From Limiplasma sp034927815 (GTDB taxonomy: Bacteria; Bacillota; Clostridia; Christensenellales; Aristaeellaceae): a DNA stretch of 64,000 nucleotides. The notes beneath the pieces are model-generated. The model was not told the DNA's origin. It worked only from the letters and a program-made list of their open reading frames with translations, and ran no database searches. This document shows positions 1 to 6,631 of the stretch, one piece after another; position 1 is the stretch's first letter; every line of letters starts with the position of its first letter. The stretch lies in assembly GCA_034927815.1 (NCBI GenBank), contig JAYFPK010000029.1:124001-188000 (forward strand). Direction: 5' to 3'. The translations under genes were made by a program, and so were the position numbers.

Positions 1-35
1 TTTTGCTGGAATATGCCAAGAGGTTCAAGGGATAG
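1..35 (+). CDS. C-terminal tail of a gene cut by the window start
   Basis: From base 3 an open frame reads LLEYAKRFKG and stops at TAG 33-35. The charged helical ending looks like a real protein end, and the next gene on this strand starts only at 208. Ten codons are too few to name a product, and the frame may be chance. Confidence 0.25.
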   Translation, partial: LLEYAKRFKG

Positions 36-80
36 GCGGCAGGGCTGTGGGCTGGAGATAGCTCTTTCAAAAGAAACACA

Positions 81-108
81 ATTGTAACAAATGGAGAAAT
101 TGTAACAA
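81..108 (+). promoter_or_regulatory. Two direct TGTAAC boxes upstream of the lipoprotein gene
   Basis: The ten bases ATTGTAACAA occur twice, at 81-90 and 99-108, just upstream of the proposed -35 at 126. Similar boxes lie in front of the regulator gene (1154-1176). Their place suits an activator site. The binder is unknown; the nearby OmpR-type regulator is an inferred candidate. Confidence 0.4.
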
Positions 109-125
109 CCATGACGGCCTTTTCC

Positions 126-154
126 AGGACAAGCGCCCGGGAGGATGGTATACT
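126..154 (+). promoter_or_regulatory. Weak sigma-A promoter for the lipoprotein gene
   Basis: AGGACA (126-131) and TATACT (149-154) are separated by 17 bases. The -10 is good and the -35 is poor, as expected for an activated promoter with boxes immediately upstream. Confidence 0.4.
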
Positions 155-207
155 AGCCTCAGGCGAACCATCGCCCAGGAAAACGTGATGGAAAGTAGGT
201 TGTCTAC

Positions 208-369
208 ATGAAGAAGGTTTGGATTGGACTCCTTTGCGCCATGCTGGCGTTCACATTGGCAAGCTGCCAGGGCGCCCCGGACGCGACGGACAACGCCCCC
301 ACCCCCGAGGGACCCGCCCAGGAGCAGGAGGGGCAGATCAACGGCGTTTTGGGCTGGAGGCTGGCCTAA
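208..369 (+). CDS. Small lipoprotein, 53 residues
   Basis: The product starts MKKVWIGLLCAMLAFTLASC, a basic n-region and hydrophobic core followed by the lipobox LASC, so Cys20 would be lipidated after signal peptidase II cleavage and the protein held on the outer face of the membrane. The mature part is only 34 residues, rich in Pro, Glu and Gln, with no domain I recognise. It ends in TAA 367-369 and is followed by a strong hairpin. It faces the regulator gene tail to tail. A function cannot be given; such short lipoproteins can be accessory or vestigial. The reading frame and lipobox are clear, expression is inferred. Confidence 0.6.
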   Translation: MKKVWIGLLCAMLAFTLASCQGAPDATDNAPTPEGPAQEQEGQINGVLGWRLA

Positions 370-387
370 GGTCAGGGCGCAAACGCA

Positions 388-424
388 GGGAGGCTGCCGC
401 GGCGAAAAGCCGCGGCAGCCTCCC
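388..424. terminator. Strong hairpin between convergent genes
   Basis: Bases 388-403 and 409-424 form a perfect 16-base GC-rich stem with a loop of 5 bases (GAAAA). It lies between the convergent lipoprotein and regulator genes. There is no long T-run on either side, so the terminator role is likely but not certain. Confidence 0.6.
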
Positions 425-474
425 TTGCTGTCAAGGAATCCCGGCGTCCTTGTGATCCGGATGGAAAAGAAGGA

Positions 475-1104
475 TTACGCCATTTTGAGCCGGTAACCGC
501 ACTTATACACGGTTTCGATTCTCTCCCCACCCAGCTTTTTGCGCAGCCGCTGTACATGGACGTCCACCGTGCGGGTATCCCCCATGCTTTGATAGCCCCA
601 GGCCTTGCGCAGCAGCTGCTCCCGGCTCATGGGCATGTCCGGGCTTTCCATCAGCACCAGCAGCAGGGCGAACTCCTGGGCGGTGAGCTCCACCCGCTGG
701 CCGTCCAGCAAGGCCACCCGCTCCCGCTCGTCCAGGGTAAGCTCCCGCAGCCCTTCCTGGGTCCCTAGGAGCCCTGTTACCTTGGAGATCAGGGTCTTGG
801 TATTCAGGGGAAGGGTGAGTACGTCGGAAGGCCCGGCGTACAGGGCCTTCAAGTGGTCCACCATGCTGCGGTCCGCGGTCCAGAACAGAACCGGGCACCC
901 CAGGCTTTGACATTGTTCGAACAACGGGCGGCAGGTAGCCCATTTGAGCTGCGCGTCCAAAATCACCAACGGCGTGGAGCCAAGCCCGCTGGGGATGGGT
1001 TCGCCCGCATCGCAGAGGGTGACGCTGTGCTTTTCCCTACGCAGGGGGTCGCAAAGCTTTCGCGCCATTTGTAGGTCGTGCCCATAGATGAGAATAGTTG
1101 CCAT
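475..1104 (-). CDS. Atypical OmpR-family response regulator (orphan)
   Basis: A 209-residue protein with an N-terminal receiver-like domain (about 1-110) and a C-terminal winged-helix DNA-binding domain (about 120-208) that contains the typical RTVDVHVQRLRKKLG helix and the wing ending in YKCGYRL. Asp50 sits in the phosphoacceptor position (LVILDAQ). The acidic pair normally near residues 8-10 is reduced (GHD), and the conserved Lys of the KP motif is replaced (LTLPLN), so the receiver is degenerate and may not be switched by a kinase in the usual way. No kinase gene is next to it. The ribosome site GAGGTG lies 5 bases before ATG. Target genes are unknown; TGTAAC-like boxes in front of this gene and of the lipoprotein gene suggest local control. 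Confidence 0.85.
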   Translation of the reverse strand: MATILIYGHDLQMARKLCDPLRREKHSVTLCDAGEPIPSGLGSTPLVILDAQLKWATCRPLFEQCQSLGCPVLFWTADRSMVDHLKALYAGPSDVLTLPLNTKTLISKVTGLLGTQEGLRELTLDERERVALLDGQRVELTAQEFALLLVLMESPDMPMSREQLLRKAWGYQSMGDTRTVDVHVQRLRKKLGGERIETVYKCGYRLKMA

Positions 1105-1153
1105 GCGATCACCTCACGATTATTATGACGATCAAAAGTGAAAAAATGTTGCA

Positions 1154-1176
1154 ATTGTGATGAACAAACTGTAACA
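1154..1176 (-). promoter_or_regulatory. TGTAAC-like box pair upstream of the regulator
   Basis: ATTGTGA (1154-1160) and CTGTAACA (1169-1176) lie about 50-70 bases upstream of the regulator start and resemble the boxes at 81-108. This may be an autoregulatory site; that is inferred from similarity only. Confidence 0.3.
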
Positions 1177-1250
1177 TTTTTTAAAGGATGGAAAATTATG
1201 GAGGGAATTTGTTGCCGCATAAGGTTTTGAGCAATGCCGCCGCTATGCCC

Positions 1251-1279
1251 TTGCCACGGAGCCGCCCCCGTGCTATAAT
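1251..1279 (+). promoter_or_regulatory. Sigma-A promoter, probably the original tRNA-Ser promoter
   Basis: TTGCCA (1251-1256) and a perfect TATAAT (1274-1279) are spaced by 17 bases. No protein gene follows. The first tRNA-Ser-like 5' half begins at 1395 and the intact tRNA at 1677, so the promoter most likely served the tRNA before insertions changed the locus. Confidence 0.65.
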
Positions 1280-1394
1280 ACTTCCGTTCTTCATCCGGGC
1301 TTTCCCCAGGAGCCGGAAGGGCCGGGGCGCGGCAAGCCGGGGAGTGACGAGCCGGGAAATGACAGGCTGGAAAGCGTGCCCGGAGAACAGGCGT

Positions 1395-1437
1395 GGAGAG
1401 GTATCGAAGCGGTCATAACGGGGCTGACTCGAAATCA
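1395..1437 (+). pseudogene. tRNA-Ser 5'-half remnant 1
   Basis: The segment matches the 5' half of the intact tRNA-Ser at 1677: an acceptor-like GGAGAG, then TATCGAAG, GGTCATAACG and the anticodon loop GACTCGAAATC. Similarity ends directly after the anticodon loop; no variable arm, T-arm or 3' acceptor follows. The anticodon stem no longer pairs. The break at the anticodon loop is where many tyrosine integrases recombine, so this is read as a scar of an earlier insertion. Confidence 0.7.
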
Positions 1438-1483
1438 TGTGATAATGAATAGAGAGCCGCCGTTTATGCAATAAATTGAATAT

Positions 1484-1528
1484 GGAAGAGTATCGAAGTG
1501 GTCGCAACGAGCTGCACTCGAAATGCGG
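1484..1528 (+). pseudogene. tRNA-Ser 5'-half remnant 2
   Basis: A second 5' half: GGAAGAG, TATCGAAGTGGTC, and an anticodon arm CTGCA-CTCGAAA-TGCGG that still pairs. Nothing like a T-arm follows. It differs from both remnant 1 and the intact gene, so it is not a fresh duplication; it could come from the end of a former element that carried its own tRNA-Ser half. Confidence 0.7.
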
Positions 1529-1676
1529 GGCGGCCAACCCTGGGGAAATCTCCGGAAAGCCTTGATTTAACTGGATTCCTGTGGTAGTCTATGAACTGGA
1601 TATTTGCTATGTACGCCTGAAATGTACGTCCGTTTTCCAAGTGGAAGATAGAAGAACATAAAGGCAACATATACAC

Positions 1677-1768
1677 GGAGGAGTATCGAAGTGGTCATAA
1701 CGGCCCCGACTCGAAATCGGGTAATCCTGTAAAAGGGACCGTGGGTTCAAATCCCACCTCCTCCGCCA
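1677..1768 (+). tRNA. tRNA-Ser (anticodon CGA)
   Basis: The 92-base gene has a 7-base acceptor stem (GGAGGAG with CTCCTCC), anticodon arm CCCGA-CTCGAAA-TCGGG with anticodon CGA at 1712-1714, a class II long variable arm, T-arm GTGGG-TTCAAAT-CCCAC and an encoded CCA (1766-1768). It reads UCG serine codons. The integrase module follows directly, so part of the gene is probably the attachment site. A terminator hairpin follows. Confidence 0.95.
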
Positions 1769-1769
1769 A

Positions 1770-1806
1770 AGCCTTGAAACACAACAGTTTCAGGGCTTCA
1801 CTTTTT
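1770..1806 (+). terminator. Rho-independent terminator of the tRNA
   Basis: AAGCCTTGAAAC and GTTTCAGGGCTT form a 12-base stem (one G-T pair) with a 6-base loop, followed by CACTTTTTT. Confidence 0.75.
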
Positions 1807-1875
1807 TGGTCATACCTTGCATTTGCTATAATGCTTCGATGTACGCCCAAAAACCTCTCATGTACGTCCGGGAAA

Positions 1876-3114
1876 TCAGATACTCACAATGCTTTGCTGC
1901 CCCGGCTGTACCGCATCCTGAGCCATCGAGGTTCTATCAATCCATGACATTGCTTGAGCGGCAGCCAGTTTGGAATTGGACTCCAAATGCGCATAGGTGT
2001 TGGCTGTGATCGCAAAATCACTGTGCCCCAACCATTCTTGGATTTGCTTGAGGCGTACGCCATTGGCCAACAGCAAGCTTGCGCAGCTATGCCTGAGATC
2101 ATGGAAGCGCATTCGACGGAACCCATTCTCTACAAGAAATTTGGGGAACGCATGTGTTAGGTAGCTTGGGTTTATGCGATTCCCAAGCTGATCTGTGTAG
2201 ATATACTTGCTCTCAGCCTTATTGTAAGACTTGCCACATAATGCGCGATACATTTCTTGTTCATCCTGAACCGCGAGCAATTTCACTTTGAAATGTGGGA
2301 CGAGCGGTAATGTTCGGCAGCTGGCGTGGGACTTTGTGGTATCATCGGCAATGAGTGTCTTTTTTCCCTCTAGCGTTGCAACTGTCACAGTATGCTCAAT
2401 GGTAATCGTGTCCGCTTCAAAATCGATGGACTCCCATCTCAATCCCACAATCTCTGCACGACGCAACCCATAGAACGCGCCAAGGATAACGCCCAGTTCC
2501 AGCTTGTGGCCCTTAACCGCCTCAAATAGCTTAACCACTTCGCTCTGCTTTAGGAATTTCCCGACGAATCGCTCCTTTTTGGGCCTGTCCACCTTATCCA
2601 TTACGGTGTAGGGAATCATGCCTTTCTTCACGGCATATTTTAGCGCCTTACCGATATTGGCATGGTACTTATGCACCGAAGTGGCTTTAACTCTCTCCAG
2701 TTGCTCGGTGTAGAAGTCGTTAATGTCGTTTGCAGTCAGTTTTCTAAGCAGAGTTTTCCGTTCGCGGAAGTATGGCGCAATCACCGACTTGACATTCATA
2801 CAGTAGCCTCCATATGTAGTGAGCTTAATCGAAGGCTTAATGATATCAAGCCACTGTTCCATGAAGTCTGCGAAAAGTAAATCGGCAACATGGGGCATTA
2901 CAGATAACATTTCTTGCTGTTCCATCCGTACTTTTCGCATGACTTCTTCTGCCCGCTTTTTATTACCTTTCACCGGAAGCCCTGTGGATACGCTTCTACG
3001 TCCGCGCTGCCCGTTTTCATCAAACCAACTCAAAGCGATATGATAGTAACCGCGCCTATCCTCCAGATGTCCCACTACCTTAATAGGTTGATTTTGTAGA
3101 TGATCTGTTTTCAT
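1876..3114 (-). CDS. int: Tyrosine integrase of a Tn916-type element
   Basis: A 412-residue site-specific recombinase that cuts and joins DNA at the tRNA attachment site. The N-terminal part (about 10-75) is an arm-binding domain; a SAM-like core-binding domain follows (about 80-180); the catalytic domain is at 190-395. The full active-site set is visible: Arg218 (YGLRRAE), Lys261, His338 and Arg341 (HDLRH), His364 (WLGHSD) and the nucleophile Tyr374 (NTYAHL). GGAGG lies before ATG. The gene points toward the tRNA, and its stop lies only about 105 bases past the tRNA 3' end. The excisionase gene is upstream in the same direction, as in Tn916. All key residues are present, so it may still be active; the other element end is not recognised in the window. 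Confidence 0.95.
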   Translation of the reverse strand: MKTDHLQNQPIKVVGHLEDRRGYYHIALSWFDENGQRGRRSVSTGLPVKGNKKRAEEVMRKVRMEQQEMLSVMPHVADLLFADFMEQWLDIIKPSIKLTTYGGYCMNVKSVIAPYFRERKTLLRKLTANDINDFYTEQLERVKATSVHKYHANIGKALKYAVKKGMIPYTVMDKVDRPKKERFVGKFLKQSEVVKLFEAVKGHKLELGVILGAFYGLRRAEIVGLRWESIDFEADTITIEHTVTVATLEGKKTLIADDTTKSHASCRTLPLVPHFKVKLLAVQDEQEMYRALCGKSYNKAESKYIYTDQLGNRINPSYLTHAFPKFLVENGFRRMRFHDLRHSCASLLLANGVRLKQIQEWLGHSDFAITANTYAHLESNSKLAAAQAMSWIDRTSMAQDAVQPGQQSIVSI

Positions 3115-3218
3115 TAAAAATCCTCCACTCTCACAGATGATTTCACCTACTATTGACAGGGATGATTATAGCAGAAGAAATCATTTTTATCTTTATGTGC
3201 TACACATTCTTGTAAATA

Positions 3219-3452
3219 TCAGTCAGTTTGCGTTGAAGCCATTGTTTCGATGACTCGCATATATTTCATGATTAATACTTTCGGGAAGCGAAATTCCCGT
3301 CCAATTCTCAGTGCAGCAAGCGAACCATTTTTTACTAACTTGTAAACCGTTTTGGTACTTACCCCCAGCAATTGGCTTACTTGCTTGACATCGAGCACTT
3401 CGGGATATTCCTTGAATACAATGCGATATACTTCTTGTGTACTGATTTCCAC
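3219..3452 (-). CDS. xis: Excisionase-like helix-turn-helix protein
   Basis: A small DNA-binding protein with a MerR/excisionase-type fold: LDVKQVSQLLGVSTKTVYKLVKNGSL followed by the wing-like RIGREFRFPK. Such proteins bend the element end and direct the integrase toward excision. I place the start at GTG 3452 (product 77 residues, VEISTQEVYR) because AAAGGAGG at 3461-3468 is 8 bases upstream; an ATG at 3482 lies before that ribosome site and is less likely. It sits between the integrase and the sigma-like gene, the order known from Tn916 relatives. Confidence 0.85.
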   Translation of the reverse strand: MEISTQEVYRIVFKEYPEVLDVKQVSQLLGVSTKTVYKLVKNGSLAALRIGREFRFPKVLIMKYMRVIETMASTQTD

Positions 3453-3482
3453 ACAATACGCCTCCTTTGTTCGTTTCTTCAT

Positions 3483-3915
3483 ACAGCTAAAACCACAAGA
3501 AAAGACTATGCCTGTTGAGTGAATAGTCCTTTATTGTAGTTTCAAAAGGAATTGACGATCAATGAATAATCAATTACCCGAATGGGCGTTGACATGCCCA
3601 CATTGGAATTGCACCACTCCCCATTTAGACGAGCCCTCCTCATTGGCTGCGACGGTTTCTTCACGCTCGGCCTGTGACTGGATGGAAGTATCATTATTAA
3701 CGCACAAACTTCGGCCAACAGCCTGTCTGGGCTGCCTGCGGCATGAGTAGGGCTCGCTCGCCTCACTAGGGAGGGTCGTGGCGTACTTGCCGCTCTGTTT
3801 GTGCATTGCAATGTTTCGGGTAGCTTTGCTATATAATTTTCAAGGTGCTGTGAGAGTTCTTCTAAAAGTTCCCCTCATAATACAAAGACATTTTAGAAGC
3901 AAATCGACAGGGCCA
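3483..3915. other. Gap without a recognised gene
   Basis: Open frames here are short, lack ribosome sites and look unlike known proteins. Tn916-type elements often carry a small gene in this place; I cannot support one. A TATAAT at 3831-3836 lacks a fitting -35. Confidence 0.4.
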
Positions 3916-4341
3916 TCATAAGATTTCTTTCAAAATCTTTTCCAAATTTGCTAATCCGCGGGTGATAGACTCCTTCACGCCATTAACAGCTACATTCTCG
4001 GCACGGGCGATCTTTGCCTTACTAATTCCCATAAAGTAATGTGCGTAGATTCGCTTAGCTTGCTTGTCTGGCAGCGCAGAAATGGCGGCATGAAGCTGCT
4101 CGTATGTGACCTTACGCTCGTATATTTCGCCAGGAGAACGTGATGCGAAGAGGACATAATGCTCAATACCATCATTACGATCAAGAGAGTAATGAGCCTT
4201 ATAGCGATTGCGCTTTCGTTCATATGCTCTTTCGTCACGATCCCATTGAGCAAGCTGTTTCACCATCTCACTCGGTATATCAATGATGAAATCCGTAGAG
4301 TAAAAATTGGGATAATAATCCCGCAGATTGATTTTAGCCAA
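3916..4341 (-). CDS. Sigma-70 region 4-like regulator of the mobile element
   Basis: The protein (about 142 residues) carries a C-terminal sigma region 4 helix-turn-helix (about 85-140: AISALPDKQAKRIYAHYFMGISKAKIARAE in parts), matching the small sigma-like proteins next to xis and int in Tn916-family elements. The N-terminus LAKINLRDYYPNFYSTDF is typical of that family. TTG at 4341 is chosen as start because GGAGGAG lies 6 bases upstream; an ATG at 4356 overlaps this ribosome site, and an upstream extension to 4491 has no domain sense. It probably controls excision and transfer genes. No sigma region 2 is seen, so it may act with a partner or as an activator. Confidence 0.8.
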   Translation of the reverse strand: MAKINLRDYYPNFYSTDFIIDIPSEMVKQLAQWDRDERAYERKRNRYKAHYSLDRNDGIEHYVLFASRSPGEIYERKVTYEQLHAAISALPDKQAKRIYAHYFMGISKAKIARAENVAVNGVKESITRGLANLEKILKEIL

Positions 4342-4356
4342 TATTGTCTCCTCCAT

Positions 4357-5052
4357 TTCGATTCGTGAGGTGGAATCAAAGTGGGGAGCTCGGTGGTCCA
4401 CGACAGTGAATAAATACGCTGTATACACATACAAAAAAATTCTCGCAAAACGGCAATGCGAGACAAGGTGCGGATGTGTTAGTAAATACAAAAAATTTTC
4501 GGCCTAATGGTTCAGGTAGTTCGGAACAATTACCCGCAGCGCAGAGATTCCATTTTTGATCGCCTACTCGCAGGTGCGGAAATACGAGTGCATGCCTTAA
4601 ATCTATCGCCTGTTTTCTAGAGGTAAGAATACAGTTGAATACACCCAAGGCACAGACAAACCCCCCAATCCAAACCTAGGCTTGAAGGGTGTGGTCTACC
4701 CTGGCCAAGATCCCGCCATTTCCAGGCGGGGATATGATCCTTGCTCAGTTCATCTGTCAACAACCAATCAGTCCACGTAAAACGAGACTGTTATACCACA
4801 ATCAACAAGGAGTAGATTAGTTTATATTCTGGAACATAGGATGAGCTAATAGTGAATGGAACCCCTGGTTTCTCACTAACATTGCCGCATTGGTTTGAAA
4901 GTACAACGGCATTCCATTCTATTAAAATCGTTCGGATCGATTTTTTATGCAGAAAGCTGTCCAAAGATACCAATGCTATCAATACTCATATTAACGAAGA
5001 AGGAAGTCATCAATACTCAACAGTAAGCGCATAATCATTACTTTACAGCATT
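4357..5052. other. Gap with one short hairpin
   Basis: No supported gene in about 700 bases. A short perfect hairpin CCCGCC-N7-GGCGGG lies at 4713-4731. The rest shows no strong promoter or repeat. Confidence 0.4.
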
Positions 5053-5100
5053 AAAAAGGCAGCCCGATCAACGTTTTCACGCGACGACCGACTGCCCTTT
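5053..5100 (-). terminator. Terminator downstream of agrD
   Basis: Read on the minus strand, GGGCAG...CTGCC forms a bulged long stem ending in TTTTT before AATG. It lies about 50 bases past the agrD stop, as expected for a single-gene transcript. Confidence 0.5.
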
Positions 5101-5148
5101 GCTCTCCATAGGTTCTGAGACACCACGAGCCGTTAGTGGAAGGGGGGA

Positions 5149-5268
5149 TTACTTGGATCTTGAACGCAACAGTGCGGGGACTTCCGACTCATATGCACCA
5201 TGGAAACTTGCGGCACCTGCATTGATGAGTCCGTAGTTGTAGAGCAGATCAGCGATCAATTTTAACAT
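5149..5268 (-). CDS. agrD: AgrD-like cyclic autoinducer peptide precursor
   Basis: A 39-residue product starting MLKLIADLLYNYGL, an amphipathic membrane-binding leader, followed by INAGAAS-FHGA-YESEVP and a charged tail. The pattern of a ring residue, four residues, then Y-E-x-x-x-P matches AgrD peptides (ring, then YEP-type recognition tail for AgrB). The ring would be S-F-H-G-A closed through Ser21, a lactone, since there is no cysteine. AAAGGAGA lies 10 bases before ATG. The gene is divergent from the XRE-agrA-agrC-agrB operon instead of following agrB, and has its own terminator. The AgrB protease in this locus (7934-8509) would process it and the AgrC-like kinase would sense it. Family assignment is by pattern; ring chemistry is inferred. 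Confidence 0.8.
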   Translation of the reverse strand: MLKLIADLLYNYGLINAGAASFHGAYESEVPALLRSRSK

Positions 5269-5312
5269 AGAGGTACTTCTCCTTTCGTCATGCATAATTT
5301 AATATGCTAAGA

Positions 5313-5325
5313 ATGATAGTATCAT
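5313..5325. promoter_or_regulatory. Palindrome in the agrD promoter region
   Basis: ATGATAGTATCAT is a perfect 6+1+6 palindrome 45 bases upstream of agrD. It could be an operator for the XRE or LytTR protein. Confidence 0.35.
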
Positions 5326-5423
5326 ATTGAACCAGTCCTCTGCTCCTGGGGCACGAATTATACGTGGTATAGCATGGAATCCAAAGATTTCTCTCCTAAG
5401 TGCAATTTTACTTCCTATGGTCA

Positions 5424-5509
5424 AGAAGTATACTTCTATTATATTAAATCCATATAAAAAAATTTTATATTATGTTGGAAGTATTATTCATCATATGTGC
5501 AAGTATACT
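5424..5509. promoter_or_regulatory. Operator-like AAGTATACT repeats before the XRE gene
   Basis: AGAAGTATACTTCT (5424-5437) is a perfect 14-base palindrome; its core AAGTATACT recurs at 5501-5509, overlapping a TATACT that could be a -10. Such paired palindromes between divergent genes suit an XRE dimer that controls both directions. Binding is inferred. Confidence 0.45.
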
Positions 5510-5551
5510 ACGACACGATTCTTGTAGAATTATTCTATGGGGGTGTCAGAC

Positions 5552-5839
5552 ATGCTTGGAGAAAAGATTGCAGAATTGCGCGAATGCAGAGGTTGGTCAC
5601 AAGCGACACTGGGTAAACGGATAGGTGTCAGTGCCCGTGCTGTGAAGAATTGGGAGGATGATGTATCCGATCCATCAGCGGAACACATTGTAAGCATCGT
5701 ACGTCTATTTGATATAAGCGCAGATTGGCTCTTGGGGATAAACTCATCTGGCATAATCAACATTGGTTCGCTATCGCCCTTGCACCAAAAAAGGTTGCGC
5801 ATGATTTGTCAAGCTTATATAAGTGTCTCGGATGACTAA
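5552..5839 (+). CDS. XRE-family helix-turn-helix regulator
   Basis: About 95 residues. The first 60 form a Cro/CI-type domain (LGEKIAELRECRGWSQATLGKRIGVSARAVKNWEDD...), with the recognition helix at SARAVKNWE. The remaining part has no known ligand or oligomer domain. ATG 5552 has a G-rich ribosome site (GGGGGTG) 6 bases upstream; an in-frame ATG at 5537 precedes it and has none. It lies at the head of the agr operon, 63 bases before the LytTR gene, and next to palindromes, so it probably controls the divergent agrD and its own operon. An XRE gene is not part of the classic agr locus. Confidence 0.85.
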   Translation: MLGEKIAELRECRGWSQATLGKRIGVSARAVKNWEDDVSDPSAEHIVSIVRLFDISADWLLGINSSGIINIGSLSPLHQKRLRMICQAYISVSDD

Positions 5840-5902
5840 CGATTATACAGCATCTTGTCTCACCGAATTCTAGAGCAAACGGACAACGAAAGAGGGAGAT
5901 GT

Positions 5903-6631
5903 ATGAGAATAGCGATTTGTGACGATGAAGTCGTTTATCGAATAGCCATATCTGAAGCCGTAAATCATTGGCAGAAAACTCATAGTATAGATTCAATTTT
6001 GGTACACCATTATCACTCTTCTGAAGATCTACTTAATGATATTGAGAACAATCAACGGTTTGATATACTTTTTTTGGATATACAGATTCCAAACGAAATG
6101 AGCGGAATAGAGTTAGCTAAAAGGGTACGTAAATCTGACGAGTGCGTGCAAATCGTATTCTTTACAAACTATTCTGAATATGCTTATGAAGGCTATTATG
6201 TAAATGCACTTCGATACTTACGTAAACCCGTACATCCAGATCAAGTTTCAGAATGCTTAGATATCGCATTTACCCAATGGAAGTATTCACAAGATGAGAG
6301 CATTATTCTGGAAGATAGCCAAGGGAAGAATGTTTTAAGGTACAAAAGTATCCTATATATCGAATCTAATGGACATACGTTGGTTATCCACTGTACACAT
6401 GAGAAAAGGACTGTTACGATTCGACAGCGGCTTGTTCGCTTATACGATGAATTGCCGCACGCTATTTTTTCTTTATGCAATAGGAGCTTTATTGTCAACA
6501 TAATGTACATACGGAAGATAACATACGATAGAGTTATTATGGCAAATGGAGTAGACATTGCAATGGGAAAGCAATATAGAGATGGTATCAGGGCTTCATT
6601 CAGCAAATACTATCAGGGGTTACAGTTATGA
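5903..6631 (+). CDS. agrA: LytTR-type response regulator, AgrA-like
   Basis: A 242-residue protein. The receiver domain (1-125) has the acidic pair Asp8-Asp9, phosphoacceptor Asp59 (ILFLDIQIP), Thr in FFTNYSEYA and Lys in YLRKPV. A LytTR DNA-binding domain follows (about 140-238). It would be phosphorylated by the AgrC-like kinase encoded next and bind pairs of direct repeats. The start at 5903 has GAGGGAG upstream; an earlier in-frame ATG at 5855 would add 16 residues before the receiver and is unlikely. Its stop overlaps the kinase start (ATGA), so the two are translationally coupled. Confidence 0.92.
   Translation: MRIAICDDEVVYRIAISEAVNHWQKTHSIDSILVHHYHSSEDLLNDIENNQRFDILFLDIQIPNEMSGIELAKRVRKSDECVQIVFFTNYSEYAYEGYYVNALRYLRKPVHPDQVSECLDIAFTQWKYSQDESIILEDSQGKNVLRYKSILYIESNGHTLVIHCTHEKRTVTIRQRLVRLYDELPHAIFSLCNRSFIVNIMYIRKITYDRVIMANGVDIAMGKQYRDGIRASFSKYYQGLQL

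Larger units (their letters stand above)
1609..1870 (+). repeat. Four ATGTACGYC direct repeats around the tRNA
   Basis: ATGTACGCC occurs at 1609 and 1839, ATGTACGTCCG at 1622 and 1860, as two ordered pairs, one on each side of the intact tRNA. The right pair lies between the tRNA terminator and the integrase stop codon. Short direct repeats in this place are typical arm-type binding sites of tyrosine integrases. The left pair would then be left from another element of the same family. Confidence 0.55.

Noticed and set aside
1196..1537. 113-codon minus-strand frame over the tRNA fragments
   Set aside because: It is antisense to the tRNA remnants and promoter and has no protein character.
3542..3811. 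Two overlapping 78- and 89-codon minus-strand frames
   Set aside because: No ribosome site, no known domain and unusual composition; position alone is not enough.
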